Notes: generated from the sequence alone by a model not told the origin. A stretch of 52,656 bases of DNA from Rhodovulum euryhalinum (GCF_004342445.1 NZ_SLWW01000008.1:1-52656); one strand, 5' to 3'. Positions 26,704 to 35,523 are shown, numbered from the stretch's first letter. Program-made: numbers and translations.

Positions 26704-26897
26704 TGCGGGCGGCAGTCACAGCCCTCGGGCTGGCCCTTGTCGTCCAGCCGCGGCGAGCAGCATTGCTGGCCGGTGACCGTCGTGCAGCAGAAGGTCTCGC
26801 GCCCGGCCACCTTGTGGACGGTTCCCGGGCAGGGCGGCGCCACCGCCGCCGGGTTCGGCGACGAAAGCGCCGCCAGCAACAGAAGAACGGTCGTCAT
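26700..26897 (-). CDS. Small secreted Cys-rich protein
   Basis: A 65-residue protein with a hydrophobic signal-like start (MTTVLLLLAALSS) and a mature part with seven cysteines: C23, the pairs C37-C38 and C46-C47, then C60 and C62. The C-terminus is GCDCRPH. A strong ribosome-binding site (GAGGAGGAG) lies six bases before the ATG, which argues that it is translated despite its size. It is the last gene of the secreted protease locus, 44 bases after the propeller gene. The cysteine pattern suggests metal binding or disulfide stabilisation; function is unknown. Confidence 0.7.
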   Translation of the reverse strand: MTTVLLLLAALSSPNPAAVAPPCPGTVHKVAGRETFCCTTVTGQQCCSPRLDDKGQPEGCDCRPH

Positions 26898-26941
26898 CGC
26901 GGCTCCTCCTCAACCATTTCACGCCCCGCCGCCGCCCGGCC

Positions 26942-28417
26942 CTACTGGGCAAAGCGGCGCGGAAACACGCTTTCGACCAGCCCGCGCAGCGGGTCCAGGT
27001 TGACGCCACCGCGCACCGCGCCCTGATCCGACACGGCGGCCGCCAGCGCATCGCCATTGGTCATCCGTTCAAGTGCCTCGATATACGCCTGAACCGCCTC
27101 GATCGTGCGCGGGCCGAAAATCCCGTCGACGCGCCCCGCATCGAACCCCGCCGCGTTCAGCAATTCCTGCAACAGCCGCACCGACCGCAGCGAGGCGGGC
27201 AGCGGCGCCCCCTCGGGGACCTTGCCGGGATGGTCGAGGATCGTCAGCACCCGCTCGGCGCCAAAGCGGTTCTCGCCGGTCACGAAGGCGGCATAGCGCC
27301 CGTCCTCGGCGATCTCGATGGCCTGCGCCGGCGCGGGCAGGTCGAACATGCCACGCTCCACCAGTTTGCCACCGGCATCCACCCCGAAACGCCACACCCG
27401 GCGCATCGACGTGCCCGACACGTAGATCTCGGTTCCGTCGCCGCTGGCCGCGAGCAGCCCGAAGCTGCCCGTCCGGCTCTCGCCCTCGGCCGCGCCAAGC
27501 TGGGCCAGGTCGATCTCGGTCGAGCGGGCGCGCGAGATCAGCAGTTCGCCACCCGCGACACCGACCTCGAAGAAATAGAGCCGGCCATTGTTCGGCTCAA
27601 GCACCAGCACCCCGCGCGAGGGCGCACCGTCCGCCTCGGCGGCGGGGCGCGTGATCACCGCGTGGCGCACCGAGTAGAAGGTCGCGGGCGAGGCCTTCTG
27701 TTCGTAGATGTTGGCCACGCGGAAACATTCGGCGCGCGGCGCCTTTTCGTCCGGCCCCGCCATTCGGCCGAATTCCAGCGCCGCGCCTTCGATCGTCGAC
27801 GAGAAATAGAATACCTGGTCCTCGGCCTCGAACACCGAAAGCTGGGCCGAGGCCCCGCAACTGAGTTCGAAGGTGCGCCGCTCGGTCCCGGGCACGACTT
27901 CCGCCAGATCGTCGGGGAGGACGAGCAGCAAAAAGGACACGGGGCTGCCGAAATAGGCCCGGCCCGAGTCGTCGAAATCGACCGAAGAGAACTGGCTGAT
28001 GCCGACCGCGTTGTCCGGCACCATGTAAAGCCGCACCCAATCCTTGATGCCGGCCTCGGAATCGACCGGGAAGGCAAGGATGCTGCCGCCCAGCAGCAGC
28101 AGGCTGTCAGGGTTCCAGCGCTGCCCCGCCAGGAACAGCGCGCCGCGCGGGCTGACCGCAAGATCCGAGGCCAGCGTGTCGAGCTGAAGGCTTGCCTTCA
28201 GCGTCAGCGGGAACAGCGACCAGTGCATCAGCCGGCCGTCGGCAATGGCGAACAGCCCGTCCCGCCCGGAATCGAAGGCAAGGCTTTCCACGTTGCGCAG
28301 CGAGAAGACCGCATCCGCCTCGGCCGAGGGGGGCGCTTCGGCCGCGCGTTCCTGGGCGGGGACGGGCGCGGCGATCGCCGCGGCCAGCGCGGCCGCTATG
28401 AGGGGTCGGAATAGCAT
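26942..28417 (-). CDS. Secreted beta-propeller protein with C-terminal peptidoglycan-binding domain
   Basis: A 491-residue exported protein. A signal peptide (MLFRPLIAAALAAAIAAPVPAQE) is followed by a repetitive beta-rich region (about 40-390) typical of a propeller (for example SLAFDSGRDGLFAIADGRLM, IEIAEDGRYAAFVTGENRFG). A PG_binding_1 unit comes near residues 410-450 (LRSVRLLQELLNAAGFDAGRVDGIFGPRTIEAVQ). The ATG at 28417 lies inside the upstream protease gene (22-base overlap), and the frame extending to 28537 is antisense-like noise. It probably binds cell wall and presents an interaction surface. No catalytic motif is seen. Confidence 0.85.
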   Translation of the reverse strand: MLFRPLIAAALAAAIAAPVPAQERAAEAPPSAEADAVFSLRNVESLAFDSGRDGLFAIADGRLMHWSLFPLTLKASLQLDTLASDLAVSPRGALFLAGQRWNPDSLLLLGGSILAFPVDSEAGIKDWVRLYMVPDNAVGISQFSSVDFDDSGRAYFGSPVSFLLLVLPDDLAEVVPGTERRTFELSCGASAQLSVFEAEDQVFYFSSTIEGAALEFGRMAGPDEKAPRAECFRVANIYEQKASPATFYSVRHAVITRPAAEADGAPSRGVLVLEPNNGRLYFFEVGVAGGELLISRARSTEIDLAQLGAAEGESRTGSFGLLAASGDGTEIYVSGTSMRRVWRFGVDAGGKLVERGMFDLPAPAQAIEIAEDGRYAAFVTGENRFGAERVLTILDHPGKVPEGAPLPASLRSVRLLQELLNAAGFDAGRVDGIFGPRTIEAVQAYIEALERMTNGDALAAAVSDQGAVRGGVNLDPLRGLVESVFPRRFAQ

Positions 28418-30195
28418 GTCTCGTTCTGCTCCAGCCTCGGGTTCTCCGAGCTTAGAAGGTCGCTCATTTGCCGCGCCGGGTCGAGGGCCAGCATGTCGCC
28501 GCCCTGCCCGCCGATGCCCGCGCTGTAGACCTTGCACGGCAGGATCACCTGGCTTTCATAGCCCTCATCCTCGTCGAGCGTGGCGTCGATGATCGCGCGC
28601 AGCACGATTTCGGGAGTGATTTCGCCGCCATTGCCCGGCGCCACGGTCTCCTTGACGACCTGCAGGTAATACCAGCCGTTCCACGGTTCGAGCTCGCCCG
28701 CCTCGCGCCGTGCCTCGGCGGCAAAGAAGTGCTGCTGCACGCTGCTGTCCGGGAAAAGATGGATGTATTGCCCGCTGCTCGACAGCGAGCGCGGGGCCTC
28801 GCCCCCGGAACCGCCGCCGGACCGCGCCTCGGCGGCGCGGCCGGCCAGCGGGGCGTGCTCGATCGACTGGCAGGTGCGCACGATCGCGGGGTTGGTGCGG
28901 AACCGGTCGTCGAGAAGGGTGTAGAAATCCTTGACCTTGGGCGATTCCGCCAGGGTCGCGTCGCTGCCGACCGCCGGCATGAACATCGGCGTCAGGCAGA
29001 ACCGCAGCGACTGGCTGAAGATCGGCGCCGATATCTGGCGTTCGTAGGCCAGCGCCATCATCTCCCAGCCGCCCTCGATCCTGGCCGAGAACCGCCAGAT
29101 CGGCTTGGCCAGTTCTTCATAGATCACGTCCAGCGTCTGCCGGATCGGCGGTCCCTCGAGCGCCGCGGCCAGCGTCCGTTCGAGGCTGGGATCGGTTTCC
29201 GGCAGCTCCATGTTCAGGCCTTCGAGCTTGTCCACAAGCCGCTCGACGAACTCGATCTTGCCGGCAAGGCTTTCGACGGTCGTCCGCGACACCGTCATGC
29301 CCCCGATGAACGCGTCGCTCAGCGTGTTCAACGTGCTCCAGACCAGGGTCATCGACTGTTCCAGCTCGGCCGAGCGGTCCTTCAGCTCGGCGACCTGCTG
29401 GCCCAGCGCATCCAGTTTGCCGGACATCTCGTCGAGGCGGGCCTCGATCTCGGCCGGGCTCAGGCGGTCCGGGTAGCAGCCCTCGGTGTTCTCGGTCAGC
29501 CGGAAGGCGGTCGAGGTGATCGCCGCGATCGGGGTGATGCCGTAATAGTCGGGCTCTCCGATCCGGTTGGTCTCGACGCCCGAGACGATGCCGATCAGGC
29601 TTTTCTCGTCATCGGCCAGAACCGGGCCGCCGCTCATGCCCTGGGCGAGCAGGCTGTCGGTCTCGATGATGCCATCGGGCGTGGTCTCGGTCGTCGACAG
29701 GATGCCGGCGCGGAACGAGGGCTTGTAGCTTCTCGTGCCGTTCGGGAACCCGGCCGCGTAGATCCGCTTGCGGATCATCCGCTCCTGGAGGGGACAGAAC
29801 CGCAGGAACGGATAATCGTCATCCTGGGAGAATTTAAGCAGCATCACGTCATAGTCGCCCGGCACGCTTTCGGGTTGCAGGACCATGACCCGGGCGTTGT
29901 TCGAATCCGCGACGCCCGGGTAGCCCTTGCACACGCTGCGCCTTGGCGCGACATGCGCCGCCGTCAGCACGTGGCCCTCGGCGCTGACCAGCACGCCCGA
30001 CCCCACCCGCTTGCGGCCCTCGGGATCGGTACATTCGATGTAGACCACGGTATCCGCGATCTCGTCCGCGGCGGCCTGCCCCAGCGGCACCCAGGACAGC
30101 AGCCCTCCCAGCAGCACGGCCCCGGACAGCAGGCCAAGCCCGCCGCCCGGCGATGGGGATTCATTCATGGACGATGCACCGCGCCGTTGCGCCAT
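28396..30195 (-). CDS. Exported trypsin-like serine protease with long helical extension
   Basis: A 599-residue protein. A hydrophobic export/anchor segment (about 18-43) precedes a trypsin-like domain (about 45-235) with an apparent catalytic triad H81 (TAAHV), D116 (DYDVMLLKF) and S188 (GMSGGPV). A predicted coiled coil follows (about 245-335: EIEARLDEMSGKLDALGQQVAELKDRSAELE), then a unique C-terminal region of about 260 residues. The ATG at 30195 is preceded by GGGGGAGGA; the internal ATG at 30168 has no such site. The protease domain is a paralogue of the next upstream gene. The target is unknown. Confidence 0.88.
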   Translation of the reverse strand: MAQRRGASSMNESPSPGGGLGLLSGAVLLGGLLSWVPLGQAAADEIADTVVYIECTDPEGRKRVGSGVLVSAEGHVLTAAHVAPRRSVCKGYPGVADSNNARVMVLQPESVPGDYDVMLLKFSQDDDYPFLRFCPLQERMIRKRIYAAGFPNGTRSYKPSFRAGILSTTETTPDGIIETDSLLAQGMSGGPVLADDEKSLIGIVSGVETNRIGEPDYYGITPIAAITSTAFRLTENTEGCYPDRLSPAEIEARLDEMSGKLDALGQQVAELKDRSAELEQSMTLVWSTLNTLSDAFIGGMTVSRTTVESLAGKIEFVERLVDKLEGLNMELPETDPSLERTLAAALEGPPIRQTLDVIYEELAKPIWRFSARIEGGWEMMALAYERQISAPIFSQSLRFCLTPMFMPAVGSDATLAESPKVKDFYTLLDDRFRTNPAIVRTCQSIEHAPLAGRAAEARSGGGSGGEAPRSLSSSGQYIHLFPDSSVQQHFFAAEARREAGELEPWNGWYYLQVVKETVAPGNGGEITPEIVLRAIIDATLDEDEGYESQVILPCKVYSAGIGGQGGDMLALDPARQMSDLLSSENPRLEQNETCYSDPS

Positions 30196-31084
30196 GGGTT
30201 CCTCCCCCGAAATTCTCGCCCCTGATGACGTATTCGCCGTCCTGCGGCCAGACGCCGACCTCGTCGCTGGGATGGTTCCATTCGCCCCAGATCGCCTCGA
30301 TGAAACAGAACCCTTCGTCCTCGTAGACGCCCAGGTGCCTTGGACCGTCCCCGGCTCTCCAGACGGCGATCGACTCTTCGGTTTCGGGGTCGGTCAGGTC
30401 GATTTCCCGGTATTCGTGGTAACAGGGCCGCTCGGCCGGGGTCAGGCCGAAGGCGCCCGCGTAAAGCGAGGCCGGCAGGATGCCGTAATAGCTGACCGTG
30501 CCGTCGCGCGCGAAATCGGCGCCGACCACCGTGCCCACCAGCCCGGCAAGGTTGCGCGAAAAGACCGGGCCGCCGCTCATGCCCGCGACGGTCTGCCCGT
30601 CGGTCTCGAGCACGCCCTGCGCGGTGGGCACCACGGTCGAGAGGATGCCCTCGCGATAGGACGGCACGCCGGTGCGGCTGCCACCGGGGAACCCCGCCAC
30701 GACGATGCGCTTGCGCACCATCCACGGCTCCAGTTCGCAATAGCCCGCAAAGGCATAGTCCCCCTGGCGCGCAAAGCGCAGCAGGGCCGCGTCGACGCCG
30801 GCCGCGAAGGGTTGCAGGATCATCCGCTCGGCATTGTTGGAATCGGCCACGCCAATCTTGCCGCGGCAATCCGCCCCGTCCGGGACCACGTGTTTCGCGG
30901 TGAGCACATGGCCCTCGGGACTGACGACGACACCGGTGCCGCGCCGGGTGGTGCCATCCGTGGCGGTACATTCGACGTAGACGATGGTGTCCTCGATGGC
31001 ATGGGCCGGTGCCGCCAAACATCCTGCCCCGACGGCGGCGCAGAGTGCGCCCCGCCGCACGGTACCCAGGACCGGTTTCCTCAT
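30161..31084 (-). CDS. Exported trypsin-like serine protease
   Basis: A 307-residue protein with signal peptide (ends near PAHAIED) and a trypsin-like fold with H65 (TAKHV), D98 (VDAALLRF) and S170 (GMSGGPV). It shares VADSNNA, KRI..AGFP, GILST and the active-site serine motif with the 599-residue neighbour, which points to tandem duplication. It lacks the coiled coil and long C-terminal region. The last 60 residues (EDEGFCFIEAIWGEWNHPSDEVGV...) are Cys- and Trp-containing and unlike the paralogue. It overlaps the downstream protease gene by 35 bases, and five bases separate it from the GH19 fusion gene. Confidence 0.88.
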   Translation of the reverse strand: MRKPVLGTVRRGALCAAVGAGCLAAPAHAIEDTIVYVECTATDGTTRRGTGVVVSPEGHVLTAKHVVPDGADCRGKIGVADSNNAERMILQPFAAGVDAALLRFARQGDYAFAGYCELEPWMVRKRIVVAGFPGGSRTGVPSYREGILSTVVPTAQGVLETDGQTVAGMSGGPVFSRNLAGLVGTVVGADFARDGTVSYYGILPASLYAGAFGLTPAERPCYHEYREIDLTDPETEESIAVWRAGDGPRHLGVYEDEGFCFIEAIWGEWNHPSDEVGVWPQDGEYVIRGENFGGGTHGATARCIVHE

Positions 31085-31089
31085 GGGCT

Positions 31090-33000
31090 CTACTCCGCGA
31101 TCCATTGGCTGATGCGCTGCATCCGTTCGGGCGTGATCCGGGTGAAGGCGTTGTGGCTTGCCCAGGGTTCTTCGCCGTGCAGCCCGTTGGTATGCACGCC
31201 CACGATGGTGGTCCGGTCGTCGCCCAGGAAGACCGGCGAGCCACTGGTGCCGCCATAGGTGTCGTTCAGGTAGAACCCCTTGAGATCCCAGAGAATACGC
31301 AGGCTGTCCGTGCTGACCCATTGCCGCCCCGGCGGCGCCATGTCGGCGGCATAGCCCTGCACGATGGTCGCCTCCCCCACCTCGGAGACATCCATGATCC
31401 GCACCCCGGCCCAGCCCGTCGCCTCGCCCACCCGGCAGTCGAGCTTCAGCGCCCCGAGGTCGTAATAGCGCGCCTCCTCGGCGTTGAGCGACCCGGTCCA
31501 GCCCTGAAGGACAAAGGCGCGCCGCACGCCACATTCGCCAAAGGGCGTCACGGCGCGGTTTCGGCCGGGCAAGACGCGGTAGGCGGAATAGGCCCGCCCG
31601 GACAGGGTGCCGCTGTGGATGCAATGGGCCGCGGTCAGCACCGTGTCGGCCGAGACCATCGTGCCCGAGCAAAGGCTGGTGCCGCCGAACCCGTTGTCGA
31701 AGAGGATCTGGACGATGGCACGGTCGGGAAAGGTCGTGGTGTCGTTGACCGCGACCCGGTCATCCTCGCCGATCACCGAGAACGGCACCCAGGATTCGGG
31801 CGTGACCGAGCGGCCGCCCATCTCGTATTCGGAATACATCGCCGAGGCGTCCGACAGCGCATCCACGATGTCGCGCGGCATCGCGGCCTCGGCAACCATC
31901 GCGCCCGTGCCCTCGGACGGCATCAGCAGCACCGCCCCCGATTCCGTCCCGGTACCGCCGCCCATATCGAAGCCGACGGTGGCCTCAGGGTCCGATATTG
32001 CGGCAAGCGGCTCGGCACCCTCGTCCTCGTGGCGCCATTCGCGCGGATCGAGCAGCGCGTCCCGCGTGGCCTCGTCCAGCACGCCGGTCTCGGACAGGCC
32101 CAGTTCGCGCTGATAGGCCCTGAGCGCGTCGGCCCGTGTGGCCTGGTCGGCCTCGGTGGCCCCCAGATCGCCGGGAAGAACGCCCGAGCGTTCCAGGATA
32201 TCCTCGAACAGCGCGCTCTCGTCGGCGGCCCCGGTCGTGGCCTCGGCCAGCCCCACCGCCCCTTCGAAGCCCAGCGCCTCTTTGCCCTGGAAGACCTGGG
32301 TCCAGGCGCGGTTGAACCAGACCTTGGATTGCTCGTAGCCATGGGCGGCCGGTCCGTTCACCAGCTTGCGCACCCGCAGCCGGTCATGGTCGTCGGCGGC
32401 GGCGTTGATGCCCCGCGCGGTCCAGTAGGCGATGGCCGCCTTCAGCCCCTCCTGCGCCTGCCGTGCCAGTTCCGGGTCATCCTCCAGCGGCAGCCCGATC
32501 TCGGCGCCACGGGCGCGGAAGTTCGCCCGCCCCGTCAACTGGATGAAGCCCGAGCCGCGATAGCTCCAGCCGTCCTCGGTGTCGCGGCCCCGGTTTCCCA
32601 GCCGCGCGCCGTAGACCCAGTTCGCGATCTCGCGCGGCTTGCGGGCGATCTCGCGGGCCTTCGGTTCGGAGATGGTGCGGCGGCTGAAGACCCTGAGCAG
32701 CGTCTCGTAGGAATAGTTCATGTTCTCGTCGAGCCGGCCCAGCCCGCCGGTCTCGGTCATCACCTGGGCCATGAAATGCGCCATCCGCAGCGGCGTGGTG
32801 ATCCCCGCGGCCTCGAACTCGGCGGCGGCCGCGACCATCGCCTCGGCATAGACGTCCTGCGCCTTCGGCGAGATGCGCTTGATGTCCTCGACGGTAAGCG
32901 TCAGCGCCCCCTCGGCGCGCGCTGTCGCCGCCCCGACAACGGAACACAGGCTCAGGATCAGCGCCATGGCCAGGCTGCGAACCAGAAGAAAGTGCGTCAA
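31090..33000 (-). CDS. Secreted GH19 glycosidase / PG-binding / serine protease fusion
   Basis: A 636-residue three-module protein. After a signal peptide (ends near ARAEG) comes a GH19 chitinase/endolysin-like domain (about 35-235) with MTETGGLGRLDENMNYSYETLL and DGWSYRGSGFIQLTGRANF; E83 is the likely catalytic acid. A PG_binding_1-like unit follows (about 265-320). After a linker there is a trypsin/V8-like protease (about 425-636) with H459 (TAAHC), D514 (YYDLGALKL) and S586 (GTSGSPVF). The start is TTG at 32998-33000, chosen for its GGGAGG at ideal spacing and because it precedes the full signal peptide. Cutting peptidoglycan and protein with one polypeptide is unusual. Confidence 0.88.
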   Translation of the reverse strand: MTHFLLVRSLAMALILSLCSVVGAATARAEGALTLTVEDIKRISPKAQDVYAEAMVAAAAEFEAAGITTPLRMAHFMAQVMTETGGLGRLDENMNYSYETLLRVFSRRTISEPKAREIARKPREIANWVYGARLGNRGRDTEDGWSYRGSGFIQLTGRANFRARGAEIGLPLEDDPELARQAQEGLKAAIAYWTARGINAAADDHDRLRVRKLVNGPAAHGYEQSKVWFNRAWTQVFQGKEALGFEGAVGLAEATTGAADESALFEDILERSGVLPGDLGATEADQATRADALRAYQRELGLSETGVLDEATRDALLDPREWRHEDEGAEPLAAISDPEATVGFDMGGGTGTESGAVLLMPSEGTGAMVAEAAMPRDIVDALSDASAMYSEYEMGGRSVTPESWVPFSVIGEDDRVAVNDTTTFPDRAIVQILFDNGFGGTSLCSGTMVSADTVLTAAHCIHSGTLSGRAYSAYRVLPGRNRAVTPFGECGVRRAFVLQGWTGSLNAEEARYYDLGALKLDCRVGEATGWAGVRIMDVSEVGEATIVQGYAADMAPPGRQWVSTDSLRILWDLKGFYLNDTYGGTSGSPVFLGDDRTTIVGVHTNGLHGEEPWASHNAFTRITPERMQRISQWIAE

Positions 33001-33117
33001 GGCGGCCTCCCACTGTCAAGGGTCCAGCCGACAACAGGGCGCAATCGCTAAATAAAACCTGTTGTTAACCATCGCGCCACGAAGGGCGTCTTGTCAACAG
33101 CCACGCGCGGACCGCGC
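33001..33117 (-). promoter_or_regulatory. AT-rich leader upstream of the GH19-protease gene
   Basis: A 117-base gap with an AT-rich core at about 33046-33070 reading on the minus strand GGTTAACAACAGGTTTTATTTAG. This is a candidate promoter region for the protease genes, but no confident -35/-10 pair is assigned. Confidence 0.3.
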
Positions 33118-33930
33118 TCAGTCGACCGGCGCGAAGCTCTCGACCACCGCGCCCCCGGCCAGCAGGGGACGTTCCTCCAATCCGGCCGATTCCGTGCCGG
33201 TCGCGGACAGCACGCTGCCCAGCATCGCCAGCACCTGGTCATCGCGGATGCCCCAGACCAGATCCTGCCCGGCCAGCGTGATCGTGCCACCATCGCTGGC
33301 CGTGACGCTGGATTTCAGCGAGGCGGCCAGTTCCTCGCGCAGGTCAAGCGACACCTCGCCATCGGCATCGGTCCGGCTGGTCGCGGTATAGGTCACGTCG
33401 GCCATCAGCGCGGCCTTGATCATGGTCAGCGGCTGGCCCGCGTCGAGACGCATCCGCACCGCCTGGGCGCAGGCCGGATCACGGTTCGCGATGCGGCGAA
33501 TCACGTCGTCGTCGGACAATTCCAGGACCCGCACGTTGGTCAGCGTGATCCGGATGTCGCGCACCCCCGCAAGCTTGCCCCCCGCCTTGAGCCGCGCAAG
33601 CAGCCCCGCATCCAAAACGAGGGTGCGGTTCAGGACCGCCGACAGATCGCTGGAGGCCGAAGGCGAGACCGGGATTTCGGCCAGCGTCAGTCCCAGCGCC
33701 TGCTCCGGGCGGCAGACCACGCCCAGCGCGACCGGATCGGTTCCGGTGACCAGCACCAGCGTGCCGGGCAGCGCGCTTTGCGTGGGCGGCTTGAACTCGG
33801 TGAACCCGTTGTCGGCAAGGATCTTGCCGATCGTGGCCGACCGCGTCGCGCCGACATAGCCGAACAGGACGTAGCCGCCGATGCCCAGGGCGGCGACCGC
33901 GCCCAGCGCGGCGATCGCTTTCCAGTTCAT
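33118..33930 (-). CDS. Membrane-anchored protein of unknown function
   Basis: A 270-residue protein with one N-terminal membrane segment (about 5-26, AIAALGAVAALGIGGYVLFGYVG) and a soluble remainder of mixed strands and helices. No family is recognised. Distinct stretches are FKPPTQSALPGTLVLVTGTDPVALGVVCRPE and DIRITLTNVRVLELSDDDVIRRIA, with two cysteines that could pair. A strong purine-rich site (GAGGGGGAAGGGGG) precedes the ATG. It is first in the co-directional run of secreted proteases, 117 bases upstream of the GH19 fusion. It may be an envelope partner or substrate of those enzymes. Confidence 0.75.
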   Translation of the reverse strand: MNWKAIAALGAVAALGIGGYVLFGYVGATRSATIGKILADNGFTEFKPPTQSALPGTLVLVTGTDPVALGVVCRPEQALGLTLAEIPVSPSASSDLSAVLNRTLVLDAGLLARLKAGGKLAGVRDIRITLTNVRVLELSDDDVIRRIANRDPACAQAVRMRLDAGQPLTMIKAALMADVTYTATSRTDADGEVSLDLREELAASLKSSVTASDGGTITLAGQDLVWGIRDDQVLAMLGSVLSATGTESAGLEERPLLAGGAVVESFAPVD

Positions 33931-34019
33931 GCGCCGCCCCCTTCCCCCTCGTTACATGGACCGGGCCGAGCCTAGCACATCGCCCGGGCCCGGTCGCCCG
34001 CCATCTGCCGGGCTGCGGT

Positions 34020-34052
34020 GGACGCGGGCGGCTGAAACCGGGCCGCCCGTCC
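34020..34052 (-). terminator. Stem-loop after the nucleobase permease gene
   Basis: Inverted repeat GGGCGGC / GCCGCCC extended by an outer GGAC/GTCC pair, seven bases past the permease stop on the minus strand. No T-run follows, so it may be a Rho-assisted or mRNA-protecting hairpin rather than a classic terminator. Confidence 0.35.
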
Positions 34053-34058
34053 GGGGTT

Positions 34059-35492
34059 CTAGTCGGCGCGCAGGCTGCCCCGCCCGTGCCCGGCCATGCC
34101 GCCCGAGACCTCCTCGGTCGCCTCCGAGGCCAGCTCCTCGGGCAGGACGAGGTTCAGCACGATGGCGATGACGGCGGCCGGCAGGATGCCGCTGGTCATC
34201 AGGATTCCCAGCGTCTCGGGCAGGTACTGCACCGCCCTTGGTTCCAGTTGCAGGCCCAGCCCGACCGACAGCGCGATGGCGAAGATCACCATGTTGCGCC
34301 GGTTCCAGTTCACATCCGACAGCATCGAGATGCCCGCCGCGACCACCATGCCGAACATCACGATCACGCCGCCGCCCAGCACCTCGATCGGGATCGTGCT
34401 GATGATCGCGCCGACCTTGGGCACCAGCCCGCAGACGATCAGGAAGAGCGCGCCGATGGTCACCACGTGGCGGCTCATCACGCCGGTCATGGCGATCAGC
34501 CCGACATTCTGGCTGAAGGACGTGTTGGGCAACGCGCCGAACGCGCCCGCCACCGCGGTGCCCAGACCGTCGGCATAGGTCGCCCCTGCGATCTCACGGT
34601 CGCTCGCCTCGCGGCCTGCGCCGCCCTTGCAGATCCCCGAGACGTCGCCCACGGTTTCCACCGCCGAGACGAAGGCCATGAGGCAGAACCCGATCACCGC
34701 GGCGATCGAGAACTCGAAGCCGTACTTGAACGGCAGGGGCAGTTCCAGGGGCGCGGCGCGGCCAAAGCTCGTGGCGATGCCGTCGACCGTCACCATGCCC
34801 ATTACAAGCGCATAGAGATAGCCCGCCAGGATGCCGACCGCGACCGCCGACACCGAGATCAGCCCGCGCGCATAGAACTTGAGCCCCAGCGTGACGAAGA
34901 CAACGACCAGCGCCGCCGACCAGTTCAGCAGGCTGCCGTATTCCGGCTTGTCCATCGCCGGAACCCCGCCCGCGGCATACTGGATGCCGACCTTGACCAG
35001 CGCGAGCCCGATCATGGTGATGACAAGCCCGGTGACAAGCGGCGGCAGCGCGAACCGGATCCGGCCGATCACCGTCCCGAGCAGCGCGTGAAAGAGCCCG
35101 CCGAGGAAGACGCCGGTGAACAGCGCAGGCAAGGCGTCCACGCCCTTGCCTGCCACCAGCGGGATCATGATCGGGATGAAGGCGAAGGACGTGCCCTGCA
35201 CGATCGGCAGCCGCGCGCCGACGGGGCCCATGCCGATGGTCTGGAACAGCGTGGCGATCCCGGCGAACAGCATCGACATCTGGATCATGTAGGTCATGTC
35301 CGGAAAGCCCTGCGCGCCCGCGTCCGACCCGAAGCCGAAGCCCGCCGCGCCCGCCACGATGATCGCGGGCGTCACGTTCGAGACGAACATCGCCAGCACG
35401 TGCTGGATGCCGAGCGGCACAGCCTTGTGCAGCGCGGGCATATAGTTCGGATCGCGCAGCTGTTCCGGCGTTCCGAGGGAACTGTCTGCCAT
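34059..35492 (-). CDS. NCS2 nucleobase:cation symporter, probably urate/xanthine
   Basis: A 477-residue permease with about 14 membrane segments. NCS2 hallmarks are LGIQHVLAMFVSNVTPAIIVAG near the start, the TM8 region AFVSAVETVGDVSGICKGG and the family QNVG motif in NTSFSQNVGLIAMTGV. In a urate-degradation operon the likely cargo is urate or xanthine, taken up with protons or sodium. It is the last gene of the puuE operon, 31 bases after the ureidoglycolate lyase stop. Confidence 0.93.
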   Translation of the reverse strand: MADSSLGTPEQLRDPNYMPALHKAVPLGIQHVLAMFVSNVTPAIIVAGAAGFGFGSDAGAQGFPDMTYMIQMSMLFAGIATLFQTIGMGPVGARLPIVQGTSFAFIPIMIPLVAGKGVDALPALFTGVFLGGLFHALLGTVIGRIRFALPPLVTGLVITMIGLALVKVGIQYAAGGVPAMDKPEYGSLLNWSAALVVVFVTLGLKFYARGLISVSAVAVGILAGYLYALVMGMVTVDGIATSFGRAAPLELPLPFKYGFEFSIAAVIGFCLMAFVSAVETVGDVSGICKGGAGREASDREIAGATYADGLGTAVAGAFGALPNTSFSQNVGLIAMTGVMSRHVVTIGALFLIVCGLVPKVGAIISTIPIEVLGGGVIVMFGMVVAAGISMLSDVNWNRRNMVIFAIALSVGLGLQLEPRAVQYLPETLGILMTSGILPAAVIAIVLNLVLPEELASEATEEVSGGMAGHGRGSLRAD

Positions 35493-35523
35493 GGTCTTCT
35501 CCCTGTTATGGGGGTCGCCGCGG

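Noticed and set aside
26700-33930. Bacterial gasdermin-type defence locus (proteases plus a ~270-residue partner)
   Set aside because: The 270-residue protein has an N-terminal membrane anchor and no gasdermin-like motifs that I can see, and the proteases are exported with signal peptides, so an intracellular pore-forming pair is not supported.
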